DNA from: Actinomycetes bacterium
GTDB lineage: Bacteria > Actinomycetota > Acidimicrobiia > Acidimicrobiales > Ilumatobacteraceae
DNA: 64,000 nucleotides
Direction: 5' to 3'
Assembly: GCA_014190235.1 (NCBI GenBank)
Contig: BJGC01000001.1
Coordinates: 131,527-195,526 of the forward strand
Within the stretch, counting starts at the first letter, position 1, and every line of letters begins with the position of its first letter. Both the position numbers and the translations under genes were made by a program. Below the pieces are notes generated by a model, which made no database searches, was not told where the DNA came from, and saw nothing but the letters and a program-made list of their open reading frames with translations. This document shows positions 27,266-36,242 of the stretch, piece by piece.

Positions 27266-30200
27266 ATTGCTTGGTTGTCGTGGTGTCGTGAGTGTCACAA
27301 GGACCGCAAAAACTATGAGGGCATACATCAGGCCCTGATGGCTAGATGCAGTATTGGTCGACCAGTCAAATCGTGGCGTGAGATCAGAGTCTTTGATATT
27401 GGCAAAAGCCCCCCAGATGCGATAAGCAGGCAATCCTGCGGCGACGACAATCAACACGGTGCGCCACCTTGTAATGACAAGAACCGCACAAAGTGCCAGA
27501 AGCCCCTTCCATGACGGGGTATCAACGACCAATGCAGCGAGCAACCCAATGGCGACAACCGCAAATACTCGAGTGCGCATCGACAGCGGTGGATTGCTCA
27601 CATATTGCGAGGATGTGCGCACAGGCAGACTTGGGGATCTTCTGCATCTCCACAAAATGCCCAAGCAAAGAAGCACTGTCAAGGCTGAAAGCAACTGTGC
27701 CAGATAGGCGTATCGCTGTGGTGTAAACGAGAGGGTGATCCTTGCGGGCGCATCATGCGCGTCGATGAACCACGCGTTGAAACCACCATCAGCTCGAACA
27801 TGGTTTTGAATTTTCTTGCCGTTCAGAGAAGCGATCCAACCCGAAGAGTATCCCTCCCCAAAGACAAACCATCGCGTGGTAGCACTCGGCGGCAGTGTCG
27901 CGGTGCGGTGTGTAGGCGAGCCGGACATGGAAAGATTGGTCTGCGTTGCAAGTGGCCAAGATAATTGGCTGATGAGTGCTACGTCATCAATTGAAATCGG
28001 CGTCTCATTGTAAGAAGACGTGCGTATCGTGTGGTCTCCCGCATCGAGTGTCAATTTTTGGTCGTACTGTAGAGATGTAGTTGGCTTGGTGACATCTCCA
28101 CTAAAAGTGACACTGGTGGTCATCTGGCTTGAATCAAGATCAAAGGTGACTTGTTGCGGCTCCTTGGGCAGAGTTGGATCAACTTGCATGATGCCTGCGC
28201 CTTTGATTGAAAAAATTTCTAACGGATACAGCATGTTCTTGCCGAAGCGGGAGTCATAAAATATCCTGTCAGTTGAAGATTTTGCAGTGAGTGTCCACCG
28301 ACCAACACTCAACGCATTTGTGTTGATGGTGCTTACTTTATCTGTGACAGAAATAGCGATATCTAAAGATGTCGTTCCGTCAGTGATTGTTGCGTTCGTG
28401 ATCGCGTTACAATTTGCCAAGGAGCACTGAGTTAAAAATATCTCAGGAGTCTTGCTTGTTACATCAAACGAAATCGAAGCAGCCGTGGTGTGTCCGACTC
28501 GGCTCTGCCATGACGTTGCATCGCTTGAATCAGTGGCATACCACCCTGCATGTTCGAACGAGCCTCGAGTGTGTTCGGACGCAGTAGTAGTGACGCCGAG
28601 AAGTTTGGCGGTGAGTTTCTCAGGCGAATCAGCATGAAGTGATGCGCCAAGCACGACATCGTATTGCTGCGAAGATGCCAACGTAAAGGTGCGGTTCAGA
28701 AGTAATTCTGGGTCATTTCGCCACCATCTTTGTGGAGATGCCTGTTGACGAGACATGACAATTGATACGGGTGTAGTCGCGTTTGCAACAGAGGTGGCAT
28801 CACTAGGCATGAGGGTCTTTTCGATGGTAAAAGACTTGTTATCGACAACTTCAGCAAAACCAACGCCGTCAAGACTTGCCTGCTGCGTTCCTTTGATCCA
28901 GTCCAATCCGATCAGGGCAATAAATACATCAGTTGCAGGCTGAGATAGCGGGACGATCTGTCCGGTTGTCCGTGACTCCGGAGTCATCGGGACCTCGGTC
29001 CAAGTTTTTTGATCTAGAGAAACGACGACCAAGTTGAGCCAACGATTCGGATTATTTTGGGGTTGCAATAATTTGAGGTGGTCTAGGGGTTGTCGTGATT
29101 GAAGATGCAACGTTGCGCCGTACGGGTCTGCGTACGCACCTGCTGTCCAGGCCGTGAGTGGATCTCCGTCGAGGGCAAAAAAGGGACGCGACTCTGGCCA
29201 ATATGACAACGGTGTTCCATACGAAGATGCACTGGCTGTCACATTTCCAGATTGAGAAACAGTTGTGTTGGATAGGTTGTCACGTGTTTCAAAGATCGGC
29301 AGTCTTCTATCGGATGGGTCCACAACAGAGAGAACACCCGGTGATGAAGTATCTTGCGAGTAGCCAAGTGTGTCAATCGAGGATCTCCAGTGTCTTTGCT
29401 GCAAGCGATTTGAGTCCGTTACAACTAGAGGACTGTTCTGTAGTGCGAGTGTCAGCTCCTGAGGCGTCATGTCTGCGCTGTACCGCATCAGTGAGTCGTT
29501 GACGAGACCATGTTGTGCAGCGTTCACAACTCCTGCCCCCGATCCAGAGAGGATCATGGCATTGGTCGTTGTTCGAGCCACGGACGAGTCAGCAATCTTG
29601 GCGACACTCGTTTTTGACGTACCAGAAGAAAACAATCGTGATACCCCTTGATCAAGGTCGGCAAGTAGTGACGATGGATCTGCACTCATAAAACGCTGCG
29701 TGTCTAAGTCATGGGGGACAAAAAGCGAACTCACTCCGAGTTTTTTGGCCGTTGACGACAAGGCTTGTGAGTGAAGCGTTTGGTTTTGTACGGCATCGTC
29801 GAGGCTAAAAAGTAAATCCATGACTTGGGGCTGACCGAGTGGCAAAAGATCGCGAGTGATAATGGGTGTGTCTGTGACTGTGGGTAACGCAGGGTCTACT
29901 GTGAACCCCCAGTTGTATGCGCCAAACTCTTGGCCAGGCACCTGCAAGACGCGCGATGACGCACCAGAGATCTCATCAATCAAAGATCCGGCTTCGTGCC
30001 AAGCCCTTGGCGCAGACTGCTCACGGCTCAGGTTGGGATCTGTTGTTCCGGTCGTCCACAATGTGGGCATGGCGCTGAACACAAGCATTGATGCAAGGGC
30101 AATAATGGCGAGATGCCCGAGTGGACGCCGTTCGAGGGCTTTCATTGAAAGAATTTTTTGAACAAGTGCGCCCACACCAAATGCAATACCTAATAACAAC

Positions 30201-31315
30201 ACTGGATACGCGCGCGTGCTGCTGCGCAACGCAAGTGCTGCAGAAGACCCCTGATGGTTGGCAATCGGAGACATCAGACGCGAGGCTGATAACAACGGGT
30301 AGACACCAACGGCGAGTACCGCACCCACCAGCACAAGCCAGGCTGTAACGCGTCGCGCCAGTAAGCGCGTCAGTGCGATTCCCAAAATACCCAAAGTAGG
30401 TATTGCTAATGTCAGAAAAATTGTAAGTGGCGAAGACAAGTAGCGAGATGCACTAGAGGGAGCTGCCGCGCCCTGTTCTGTGACGTAGTTGAGCCAGTAG
30501 CCCATGCCTCGAATCACTTCTGCGGATGTACTGGTAGAGGATACTGATTCAAGCGTCTCTGAATAGGAAAGTACTTTTGCGCCGTAGCGATTTTGTATCG
30601 CGATCATTGTGGCCCACCACAACGAGACCCCGCCGCACAAAACCACAGATCGGCTGACTAGCACTACAGCGCCTCTCAGTCGGATCCGACGATCTACAAG
30701 TGCGTCGATTATGAAGAGTAACGGGGCTGGTGCGATCATGATCAATGCTGTTGCATTGATTCCTCCAACGGAAAATACAATAAGAGCCAGAAGTGCGGGG
30801 TATCTCCATCCTGAATTTCGAATCGCCAATAATGTGATGCCGCAGATCCAGCCAAGTCCGACCCAAGGTAAGAGCAATACAGAAGTGCGGGTTTGATAAG
30901 CCAAAACAAAGGGAGTGACTTGATACGCAACGGCAGCAATAAATGCGCCCGAACGCTGTAGGCCTAGGTGCTTCGCACACCATCTCACTCCAAGCCCAGC
31001 GAGCAAGAAGAGAGTTGCAACCCAGATGCGCTGAATAAGCCACGGTGAAATGTGCATGGAGTGAAGCAACAGATAGAACGGCCCACTTGGCCATAGATAC
31101 CCGACAGCCTGGTGCGGCACGTATCCACCAAATTGCGATGGATCCCATGCGTACTGCGCATTCCTAAGAAGTTTCCAAGGATTGCTGGTGAGGTAGAGCT
31201 TTGTGTCTGAGTTTGTAACGCCCGAGTGCAAGAGAACTGTCGGAATAAAAGCAATGAGCGTTAGCGCCAAACACTCAACGCGGCGCGATAGCCCGATGAG
31301 AAATGCGGCTCTCAC
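27263..31315 (-). CDS. AftD-like arabinofuranosyltransferase (DUF3367), copy 2
   Basis: 1350-residue paralogue of the enzyme at 21884-26047 with the same plan: TNSDTKLYLTSNPWKLLRN in the first loop, VGYLWPSGPFYLLLH, many N-terminal membrane spans, then a long extracytoplasmic part with discoidin-like modules (FALDGDPLTAWTAGAY; WYATDSSDATSWQSRVG) and C-terminal spans. Similarity to copy 1 is obvious in the N-terminal loop but the proteins are far diverged, so this is an old duplication with probably distinct acceptors. Its start overlaps the PIG-V-like gene by four bases. Confidence 0.82.
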   Translation of the reverse strand: MRAAFLIGLSRRVECLALTLIAFIPTVLLHSGVTNSDTKLYLTSNPWKLLRNAQYAWDPSQFGGYVPHQAVGYLWPSGPFYLLLHSMHISPWLIQRIWVATLFLLAGLGVRWCAKHLGLQRSGAFIAAVAYQVTPFVLAYQTRTSVLLLPWVGLGWICGITLLAIRNSGWRYPALLALIVFSVGGINATALIMIAPAPLLFIIDALVDRRIRLRGAVVLVSRSVVLCGGVSLWWATMIAIQNRYGAKVLSYSETLESVSSTSTSAEVIRGMGYWLNYVTEQGAAAPSSASRYLSSPLTIFLTLAIPTLGILGIALTRLLARRVTAWLVLVGAVLAVGVYPLLSASRLMSPIANHQGSSAALALRSSTRAYPVLLLGIAFGVGALVQKILSMKALERRPLGHLAIIALASMLVFSAMPTLWTTGTTDPNLSREQSAPRAWHEAGSLIDEISGASSRVLQVPGQEFGAYNWGFTVDPALPTVTDTPIITRDLLPLGQPQVMDLLFSLDDAVQNQTLHSQALSSTAKKLGVSSLFVPHDLDTQRFMSADPSSLLADLDQGVSRLFSSGTSKTSVAKIADSSVARTTTNAMILSGSGAGVVNAAQHGLVNDSLMRYSADMTPQELTLALQNSPLVVTDSNRLQQRHWRSSIDTLGYSQDTSSPGVLSVVDPSDRRLPIFETRDNLSNTTVSQSGNVTASASSYGTPLSYWPESRPFFALDGDPLTAWTAGAYADPYGATLHLQSRQPLDHLKLLQPQNNPNRWLNLVVVSLDQKTWTEVPMTPESRTTGQIVPLSQPATDVFIALIGLDWIKGTQQASLDGVGFAEVVDNKSFTIEKTLMPSDATSVANATTPVSIVMSRQQASPQRWWRNDPELLLNRTFTLASSQQYDVVLGASLHADSPEKLTAKLLGVTTTASEHTRGSFEHAGWYATDSSDATSWQSRVGHTTAASISFDVTSKTPEIFLTQCSLANCNAITNATITDGTTSLDIAISVTDKVSTINTNALSVGRWTLTAKSSTDRIFYDSRFGKNMLYPLEIFSIKGAGIMQVDPTLPKEPQQVTFDLDSSQMTTSVTFSGDVTKPTTSLQYDQKLTLDAGDHTIRTSSYNETPISIDDVALISQLSWPLATQTNLSMSGSPTHRTATLPPSATTRWFVFGEGYSSGWIASLNGKKIQNHVRADGGFNAWFIDAHDAPARITLSFTPQRYAYLAQLLSALTVLLCLGILWRCRRSPSLPVRTSSQYVSNPPLSMRTRVFAVVAIGLLAALVVDTPSWKGLLALCAVLVITRWRTVLIVVAAGLPAYRIWGAFANIKDSDLTPRFDWSTNTASSHQGLMYALIVFAVLVTLTTPRQPSN

Positions 31316-32535
31316 GGAATTGCGCCGTAGACCCCGTAGAGGGCTGAAATAAAGACAAGCCCCGCGCTGAGCAATACTACGAGCAGAGTCCAGTATCTGT
31401 CATCCTCATCTCGCAACATGGCCGCTACAGAGATAAAGAGGGGGAAAGCTGTGTACAAAAAACGCGGCCGAGCAGTGACGGTGGCCGGAATTAGCATCAG
31501 CACCAGGATGCCGATTGAGTACCAGAAAAAGATTGATGGCAGTTTGTGTTTACGAGCGGCATACAAGAGAAATATTGTGACGAATAATGATGCTGCGGTG
31601 ATGAGGCTTGTCGGCGAGGAAAAAGGCGAACGAAAAAAGTCAAAGGTGCGAACAACAGCGGTTCCGCCAAAACTTGTGCTTTCTTGCCATGCTTCGTTTT
31701 GAACTCGAAACCAAGCCCACGGCTCGTTGGTGTGATGCCGCAGGAAAAGCATGAATCCGATGTAGCCCCATGGCGCAAGTAATGGTGCAAGTAGAGAAGA
31801 GTAATCTCGACGTTCTTTTATTGCAATCAGACATGCGATCGCACACGCCAAACACAATGCAATACCGTTAGGTCGCGCGAGGCCCGCCAGTAACGCAAAG
31901 ACTCCTGCATACACCCAAGCGTGGCGAACAAGTGCCAGTAGACATAAAGCGGCGAGACACAGCATGATCGCCTCTGAGTAGGCAAATGATAAAACGAAAC
32001 TTCCTGGGAAAAGACACAGAAGAACCATTGTTCTTTCGGCGACTTTGGCATTGAAAAAAATAAGAGCAATACGGCCAGCCAAATAAATAAAAACTCCACC
32101 AAGAATGATGTTGAGCAAGAGGGACACCCAGACGGGACCACCAGGAAGCAATAAATCAAAAAAGTGGACAAGACGCGGATACAGCGGAAAAAACGCGGCG
32201 CGTGCGTCTGAGACAAAGTACGTGACATCGGGTTGAATTACACGCGGATAACCTTTGCGGACGACCTCGAGATACCAATGCCCATCCCACATGTCGAGGT
32301 ACTCGATCAACATCTTGAGACCGTTTTTGGCTGGTTTGCCTTCTTCTTTGTCCTGAAGTGCCCAGGTTGTAACAGCGATTGCGCCGCCGGCTAGAACAAA
32401 AAGGCGTGATACCAAATACGCAACAAGGGCATAGAGACGAGCCCGTTTCCAATCAATAGATGATGACGTTGCAGTGTTGCGAAGAAAACGCGGAAAACTC
32501 AGCATGGAGGACTCGGACGTAGATACAGATGTCAT
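31312..32535 (-). CDS. PIG-V-like polyprenyl-phosphate-mannose mannosyltransferase
   Basis: GT-C membrane mannosyltransferase resembling GPI mannosyltransferase 2 (PIG-V, GT76). Seen: YLDMWDGHWYLEVVRKGYP with the Asp-rich first loop, DARAAFFPLYPRLVHFF, and LSFAYSEAIMLCLAALCLLA; about ten hydrophobic segments in 407 residues. ATG 32535 is chosen because a longer frame would run to the end of the OppF gene with a Cys-rich, non-hydrophobic extension. In other actinobacteria relatives are thought to use polyprenyl-phosphate mannose outside the membrane; the GT2 at 21129 could supply that donor. Confidence 0.82.
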   Translation of the reverse strand: MTSVSTSESSMLSFPRFLRNTATSSSIDWKRARLYALVAYLVSRLFVLAGGAIAVTTWALQDKEEGKPAKNGLKMLIEYLDMWDGHWYLEVVRKGYPRVIQPDVTYFVSDARAAFFPLYPRLVHFFDLLLPGGPVWVSLLLNIILGGVFIYLAGRIALIFFNAKVAERTMVLLCLFPGSFVLSFAYSEAIMLCLAALCLLALVRHAWVYAGVFALLAGLARPNGIALCLACAIACLIAIKERRDYSSLLAPLLAPWGYIGFMLFLRHHTNEPWAWFRVQNEAWQESTSFGGTAVVRTFDFFRSPFSSPTSLITAASLFVTIFLLYAARKHKLPSIFFWYSIGILVLMLIPATVTARPRFLYTAFPLFISVAAMLRDEDDRYWTLLVVLLSAGLVFISALYGVYGAIP

Positions 32536-32597
32536 GGGCGGTGTATTCCGTTGACAACAATAGGCGCTGATGCTGTCAGCATCGTGGTATTGGTTGT

Positions 32598-33617
32598 TTA
32601 GGAAATCGCCACAGGGGATTGTGCATCCCATGCAGGGTGATGGCATGCCACAAAATGGTTTGCGCTCAGTTCCCTGATTTGGGGTTCTTCGGTGCGACAA
32701 CGGTCGCTTGCTGCGGGGCAACGTGGATTGAATCGGCAACCAGGAGGTGGGAGTACCGGCGATGGTGGTTCGCCATCGGCAACGATGTGATTGACCTCGA
32801 CTGTTGGATCTGGCACCGGAATACTGGAGAGCAGAAGCTGTGTGTATGGGTGAGCAGGTCGTGCATAGAGATCATCAGATGGTGCCACCTCGCAGATCTT
32901 GCCGAGATACATGACTGCGACTCGATCACTGATGTTTTTGACCACGGCAAGATCATGAGCAATGAAAATAAGCGTGAGGCCGTATTCCTTCTTTAGGTCT
33001 TCGAGCAGGTTAAGAACCTGGGCCTGCACTGAGACATCCAGCGCTGAAACTGGTTCGTCACAAATAATAAGTTTTGGGTCTAGAACCAAAGATCGGGCAA
33101 TCGAGATTCGCTGACATTGACCTCCCGAAAACTGGTGTGGTTGGCTTTCGGCAGCACGTTGTGGATCGATACCGACATCTTCGAGAACTTTGTCAACACG
33201 GGTAGCACGCTCTATCTTTGTGCCTCGCTTCCAGATTGCAAGCGGTTCCATAACGATGTCACGTACTTTTCGGCGCGGATTGAGACTAGAAATCGGATCT
33301 TGAAAGATCATCTGAATATTGGTTCGCGCCTCGCGCATCTCGCTGCCATGCATGGCAGTGAGTTCTTGGCCATCAAAAGTCACTTTTCCGCCATTGGGCG
33401 GGGGCAATTGCATGATTGCTCTACCCGTGGTGCTTTTACCGCAGCCACTTTCGCCAACGATGCCGAGTGTTTCTCCTCGAAGAACATCAAAACTTATTCC
33501 TGAGACCGCATTGACTTTAAGCCCTGTGCGTCCGACGGGAAACTCGACTAACAGGTTTTCGACGCGCAAAAGCACGTCTTGTGATTCCCGTAGATGTGCA
33601 GTTCCGCTACCAGCCAT
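32598..33617 (-). CDS. Oligopeptide/dipeptide ABC transporter ATPase (OppF/DppF type), orphan
   Basis: 339-residue ABC ATPase: Walker A GIVGESGCGKSTTGRA, Q-loop QMIFQDPISSLNP, signature FSGGQCQRISIARSL, Walker B LIICDEPVSALDVSVQAQ, H-loop IAHDL. The C-terminal oligo_HPY domain carries a cysteine cluster (GCRFNPRCP, then a CRTEEP and CHHP). In Opp/Dpp systems this subunit works with OppD, two permeases and a binding protein, none of which is in the window. A GGGGGGA ribosome binding site and a TACGCT hexamer lie upstream. It is oriented into the glycan gene run but 62 bases away from it. Confidence 0.88.
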   Translation of the reverse strand: MAGSGTAHLRESQDVLLRVENLLVEFPVGRTGLKVNAVSGISFDVLRGETLGIVGESGCGKSTTGRAIMQLPPPNGGKVTFDGQELTAMHGSEMREARTNIQMIFQDPISSLNPRRKVRDIVMEPLAIWKRGTKIERATRVDKVLEDVGIDPQRAAESQPHQFSGGQCQRISIARSLVLDPKLIICDEPVSALDVSVQAQVLNLLEDLKKEYGLTLIFIAHDLAVVKNISDRVAVMYLGKICEVAPSDDLYARPAHPYTQLLLSSIPVPDPTVEVNHIVADGEPPSPVLPPPGCRFNPRCPAASDRCRTEEPQIRELSANHFVACHHPAWDAQSPVAIS

Positions 33618-33723
33618 TGTTCCCCCCGTAATTTTCTAGCGTAGTAGACAGAGGTAGACTTGCCTAACTGAGCGCAAGACTACAAAACAAGCGTGCATCT
33701 TGTTGTCGCGGACCACGACGGAC

Positions 33724-33729
33724 TAGTTT
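33724..33729 (+). promoter_or_regulatory. Putative leaderless -10 box of the phosphoribosyltransferase
   Basis: TAGTTT is followed by seven bases and GTG 33737. It overlaps an alternative TTG start at 33728, and so favours the GTG. Confidence 0.45.
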
Positions 33730-33736
33730 GTCAGTT

Positions 33737-34231
33737 GTGGAAGACCGAGAAATCATGACATGGGACAGTTTTGGTGTTGCAAGCAGGGAACTGGCAGTGT
33801 TGGTGGCCGACTCCGGTTATGAGCCAGATCTCATATTGGCTATAGCACGAGGTGGTTTGCTGGCTGCTGGGGCATTGGGCTATGCGTTGGCCGTGAAGAA
33901 TCTTTACACGATGAATGTTGAATTTTACACAGGTGTCGACGCGCGTCTGCCAGTGCCGATGATTTTGCCACCCGTTCCAGATCTTGTCGAGCTTCGTTTT
34001 GCCCGAATTCTGGTTGTCGACGATGTCGCAGATACGGGACACACACTAAAAATTGTTCAAGAGTTTTTTAAAGGTCGAGTCAAAGAGGTTCGATCTGCAG
34101 TTCTGTATGAAAAGAGTCATTCTGTCGTGCGGTGCGATTATGTCTGGAAACACACGGATCAATGGATCAATTTTCCTTGGTCAGACAAGGACCCGGTTGT
34201 CACGAGAGCCGGAATCGTTAAAGACGCTTAG
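33737..34231 (+). CDS. Phosphoribosyltransferase (XPRT/HPRT-like)
   Basis: Type I phosphoribosyltransferase of about 164 residues. The PRPP-binding loop is ILVVDDVADTGHTL near residue 97, preceded by DLILAIARGGLLAAGALGYAL, as in purine-base (xanthine/hypoxanthine-guanine) enzymes of actinobacteria. It would salvage a purine base with PRPP to the nucleotide. GTG 33737 is chosen for the upstream hexamer; TTG 33728 and ATG 33755 are alternatives. The gene is convergent with the transporter operon, sharing the 4-base TTAG stop overlap. Confidence 0.83.
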   Translation: MEDREIMTWDSFGVASRELAVLVADSGYEPDLILAIARGGLLAAGALGYALAVKNLYTMNVEFYTGVDARLPVPMILPPVPDLVELRFARILVVDDVADTGHTLKIVQEFFKGRVKEVRSAVLYEKSHSVVRCDYVWKHTDQWINFPWSDKDPVVTRAGIVKDA

Positions 34232-35400
34232 CCGTCGCGACCAGGAGCATTAGCGCAGAACTCATTTGTGACAACTGCAGTGAGATCATCAGCAACCTGC
34301 ACGCCTCGTTTAACAAATAGTTCTCCAAGAATTCCCGCCATATCATCAACACGTTCTGTGTCAAACGAGCAGTAGGTACCGTCCTTGCTGTTTGCCGCCA
34401 TCTTGTTCAGTTCTAAAATCTTTAGTCCTGCAGCGTTTAGTTCAGGGCTCGTTTTCCAAAATGTGTCGTATGAGTCGTTGATTGTCGTGATGAGATCAGT
34501 GATCGGTGTTGGCTCGTTCAAATAATCAATCCAAGCAGACTGTATTTTTGGTATCAGTACTTTAAGGCATGGTGTGAGCGAAGCGAGTTTGTCAGCACGA
34601 ACAGAAAGCATCGCAGGGTAATCCCGAAATCCCCAGTCATTTAGGAGCGCATATTGAACTGGTGCTGGCGCACCATTCTTCCATTTATATATATTTTCGT
34701 ATTTATAGACCTCGTTCGTAGCAAAGCCCTGCTGAACTAAGTCTCCTGCTTGGCTGATCCAATCCGATGGTGATCCCGTGTAGCTCGGATTGCTTTGTGC
34801 TGCTGACATGTAGTCCTGAGATATAAACCAATCGATATATGTCATGCCATCAAAATGGTTGACAGTTTTTCCAGTTTTCTTCAGATCCGTCGGTGTCTTG
34901 ATTGTTGTTTGGGCTGGGTCCCAATACAAAATTTGAGGATTGATTTCAAGGGTCTTTGCGACGCCAACCACCGGAGACGATGCGGACACCTTCATTGCGC
35001 CGCCAAGAGTCACATAGGCAAAAGTGATGCTGTCGTCGGTTTTGATCTCATTCGTGACGGACGTGGCAATCGCATCGCCACCTGCACGAATTTCGACCGT
35101 CTCTACGCCGCCAGCCCCATATTGAGGTTGTATTGGTCCCGAGTAACGAAATGAAGTTTTATTGATGACACCTTGCGTGCCGATGAGTTGGTATGTTCCG
35201 CCATGTTCGAGTTCAGGCCACCAGTCAGTTTGGATCACGATATTTCGGGGGCAAATCGAAGCCCCTGATTGAACTACGGAACTTGGCGACTCAGACTCTG
35301 TGGAGCTCGAAGACGACGACGAGGATGGACCAGAACTACTGCACGCGACGAGACCAGCGGTCAGGGCGAAAAAAACCAGAAGGGGTATTTTTTTGAACAT
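34228..35400 (-). CDS. ABC transporter substrate-binding lipoprotein (NMT1/SsuA-like)
   Basis: 390-residue lipoprotein: MFKKIPLLVFFALTAGLVAC is a type II signal peptide with lipobox LVAC, followed by a serine-rich tether of about 25 residues and an NMT1/THI5-like binding domain (VIQTDWWPELEHGG; ADKLASLTPCLKVLIP). Relatives bind nitrate, sulfonates, thiamine precursors or other small anions or heterocycles; the ligand cannot be assigned. ATG 35400 is preferred over an upstream GTG because the signal peptide starts there. Last gene of the operon running from 39312. Confidence 0.85.
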   Translation of the reverse strand: MFKKIPLLVFFALTAGLVACSSSGPSSSSSSSSTESESPSSVVQSGASICPRNIVIQTDWWPELEHGGTYQLIGTQGVINKTSFRYSGPIQPQYGAGGVETVEIRAGGDAIATSVTNEIKTDDSITFAYVTLGGAMKVSASSPVVGVAKTLEINPQILYWDPAQTTIKTPTDLKKTGKTVNHFDGMTYIDWFISQDYMSAAQSNPSYTGSPSDWISQAGDLVQQGFATNEVYKYENIYKWKNGAPAPVQYALLNDWGFRDYPAMLSVRADKLASLTPCLKVLIPKIQSAWIDYLNEPTPITDLITTINDSYDTFWKTSPELNAAGLKILELNKMAANSKDGTYCSFDTERVDDMAGILGELFVKRGVQVADDLTAVVTNEFCANAPGRDG

Positions 35401-35429
35401 ATTGAGCCTACTTCGATTAGGGGGCATCT

Positions 35430-36242
35430 TTAAGGTACTTGAGTTGCGGAGTCATGCCAATGTTTGATCGCAACTTTTGACAAAAAACCAAAACCGATGA
35501 AAATTGCCACACCGAAGAGTGACGACACGATCGCCGCTGCGAAGAGTTCGGTTGTTCTGCCTTCCTTTTGGTAGTTATCGATTAATCGGCCAATGCCGAT
35601 TGCGCCCTGGCGAAAGAAGAAATCGCCGACTATGGCTCCGATGACGCTGCCACCCGCGGCGATTCGAAGTCCTATAAAAATTGCCGGAAGAGCGGAAGGG
35701 AACTCGAGTTTGCGGAGCCTCGTGAACTTGGAGGCCTTGTGCAGCGAAAACAGCTCATGAAGTGACCGGTCAGTTGACTGGAGTCCAAAGAGCGCATTGG
35801 TGATAATGGGGAAAATAGCGACAAGCACGCACGCAACTGTGCGTGATGTCAAATTGGCACCAAACCAAATCTTGATAATAGGAACAAGTGCCAAGATCGG
35901 AAGCGTCTGCACGATGACGGCATACGGATAGAGCGACCACTCTAGGGGCTTAGCAAAATTCATCACGATGGCAATCAACAATCCGAGAATTGTTGCGATC
36001 AACAGTCCAACAATAGCGACTCTGCCAGTCACCAACATTGCACGCAAAATTGGTTGGATACCTCTGTTATGTGCCCATGTAAAGAATCCTTGACGCAAGA
36101 CATCGTGTGGAGCTGGGAGAGCGACACTTCTTCGATTGGCGTTCATGACGACATATGAAATGAAATACCATATTGACAACACGAGCCCAAACGTGACAAT
36201 CGGGCTGATTACCCGGCCCATAACTAAAATTTTTTTACTCAT
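35430..36242 (-). CDS. ABC transporter permease (SsuC/TauC-like)
   Basis: 270-residue BPD_transp_1 permease with about six spans. The EAA-like loop is in FTRLRKLEFPSALPAIFIGLRIA, and AGGSVIGAIVGDFFF follows. It pairs with the downstream lipoprotein and the upstream ATPase, whose stop overlaps this start by four bases. The substrate class is that of NMT1-type importers. Confidence 0.9.
   Translation of the reverse strand: MSKKILVMGRVISPIVTFGLVLSIWYFISYVVMNANRRSVALPAPHDVLRQGFFTWAHNRGIQPILRAMLVTGRVAIVGLLIATILGLLIAIVMNFAKPLEWSLYPYAVIVQTLPILALVPIIKIWFGANLTSRTVACVLVAIFPIITNALFGLQSTDRSLHELFSLHKASKFTRLRKLEFPSALPAIFIGLRIAAGGSVIGAIVGDFFFRQGAIGIGRLIDNYQKEGRTTELFAAAIVSSLFGVAIFIGFGFLSKVAIKHWHDSATQVP

Noticed and set aside
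32536-32739. Upstream extension of the PIG-V-like gene
   Set aside because: It overlaps the oppF 3' end and encodes a Cys/Pro-rich stretch unlike any membrane mannosyltransferase N-terminus.
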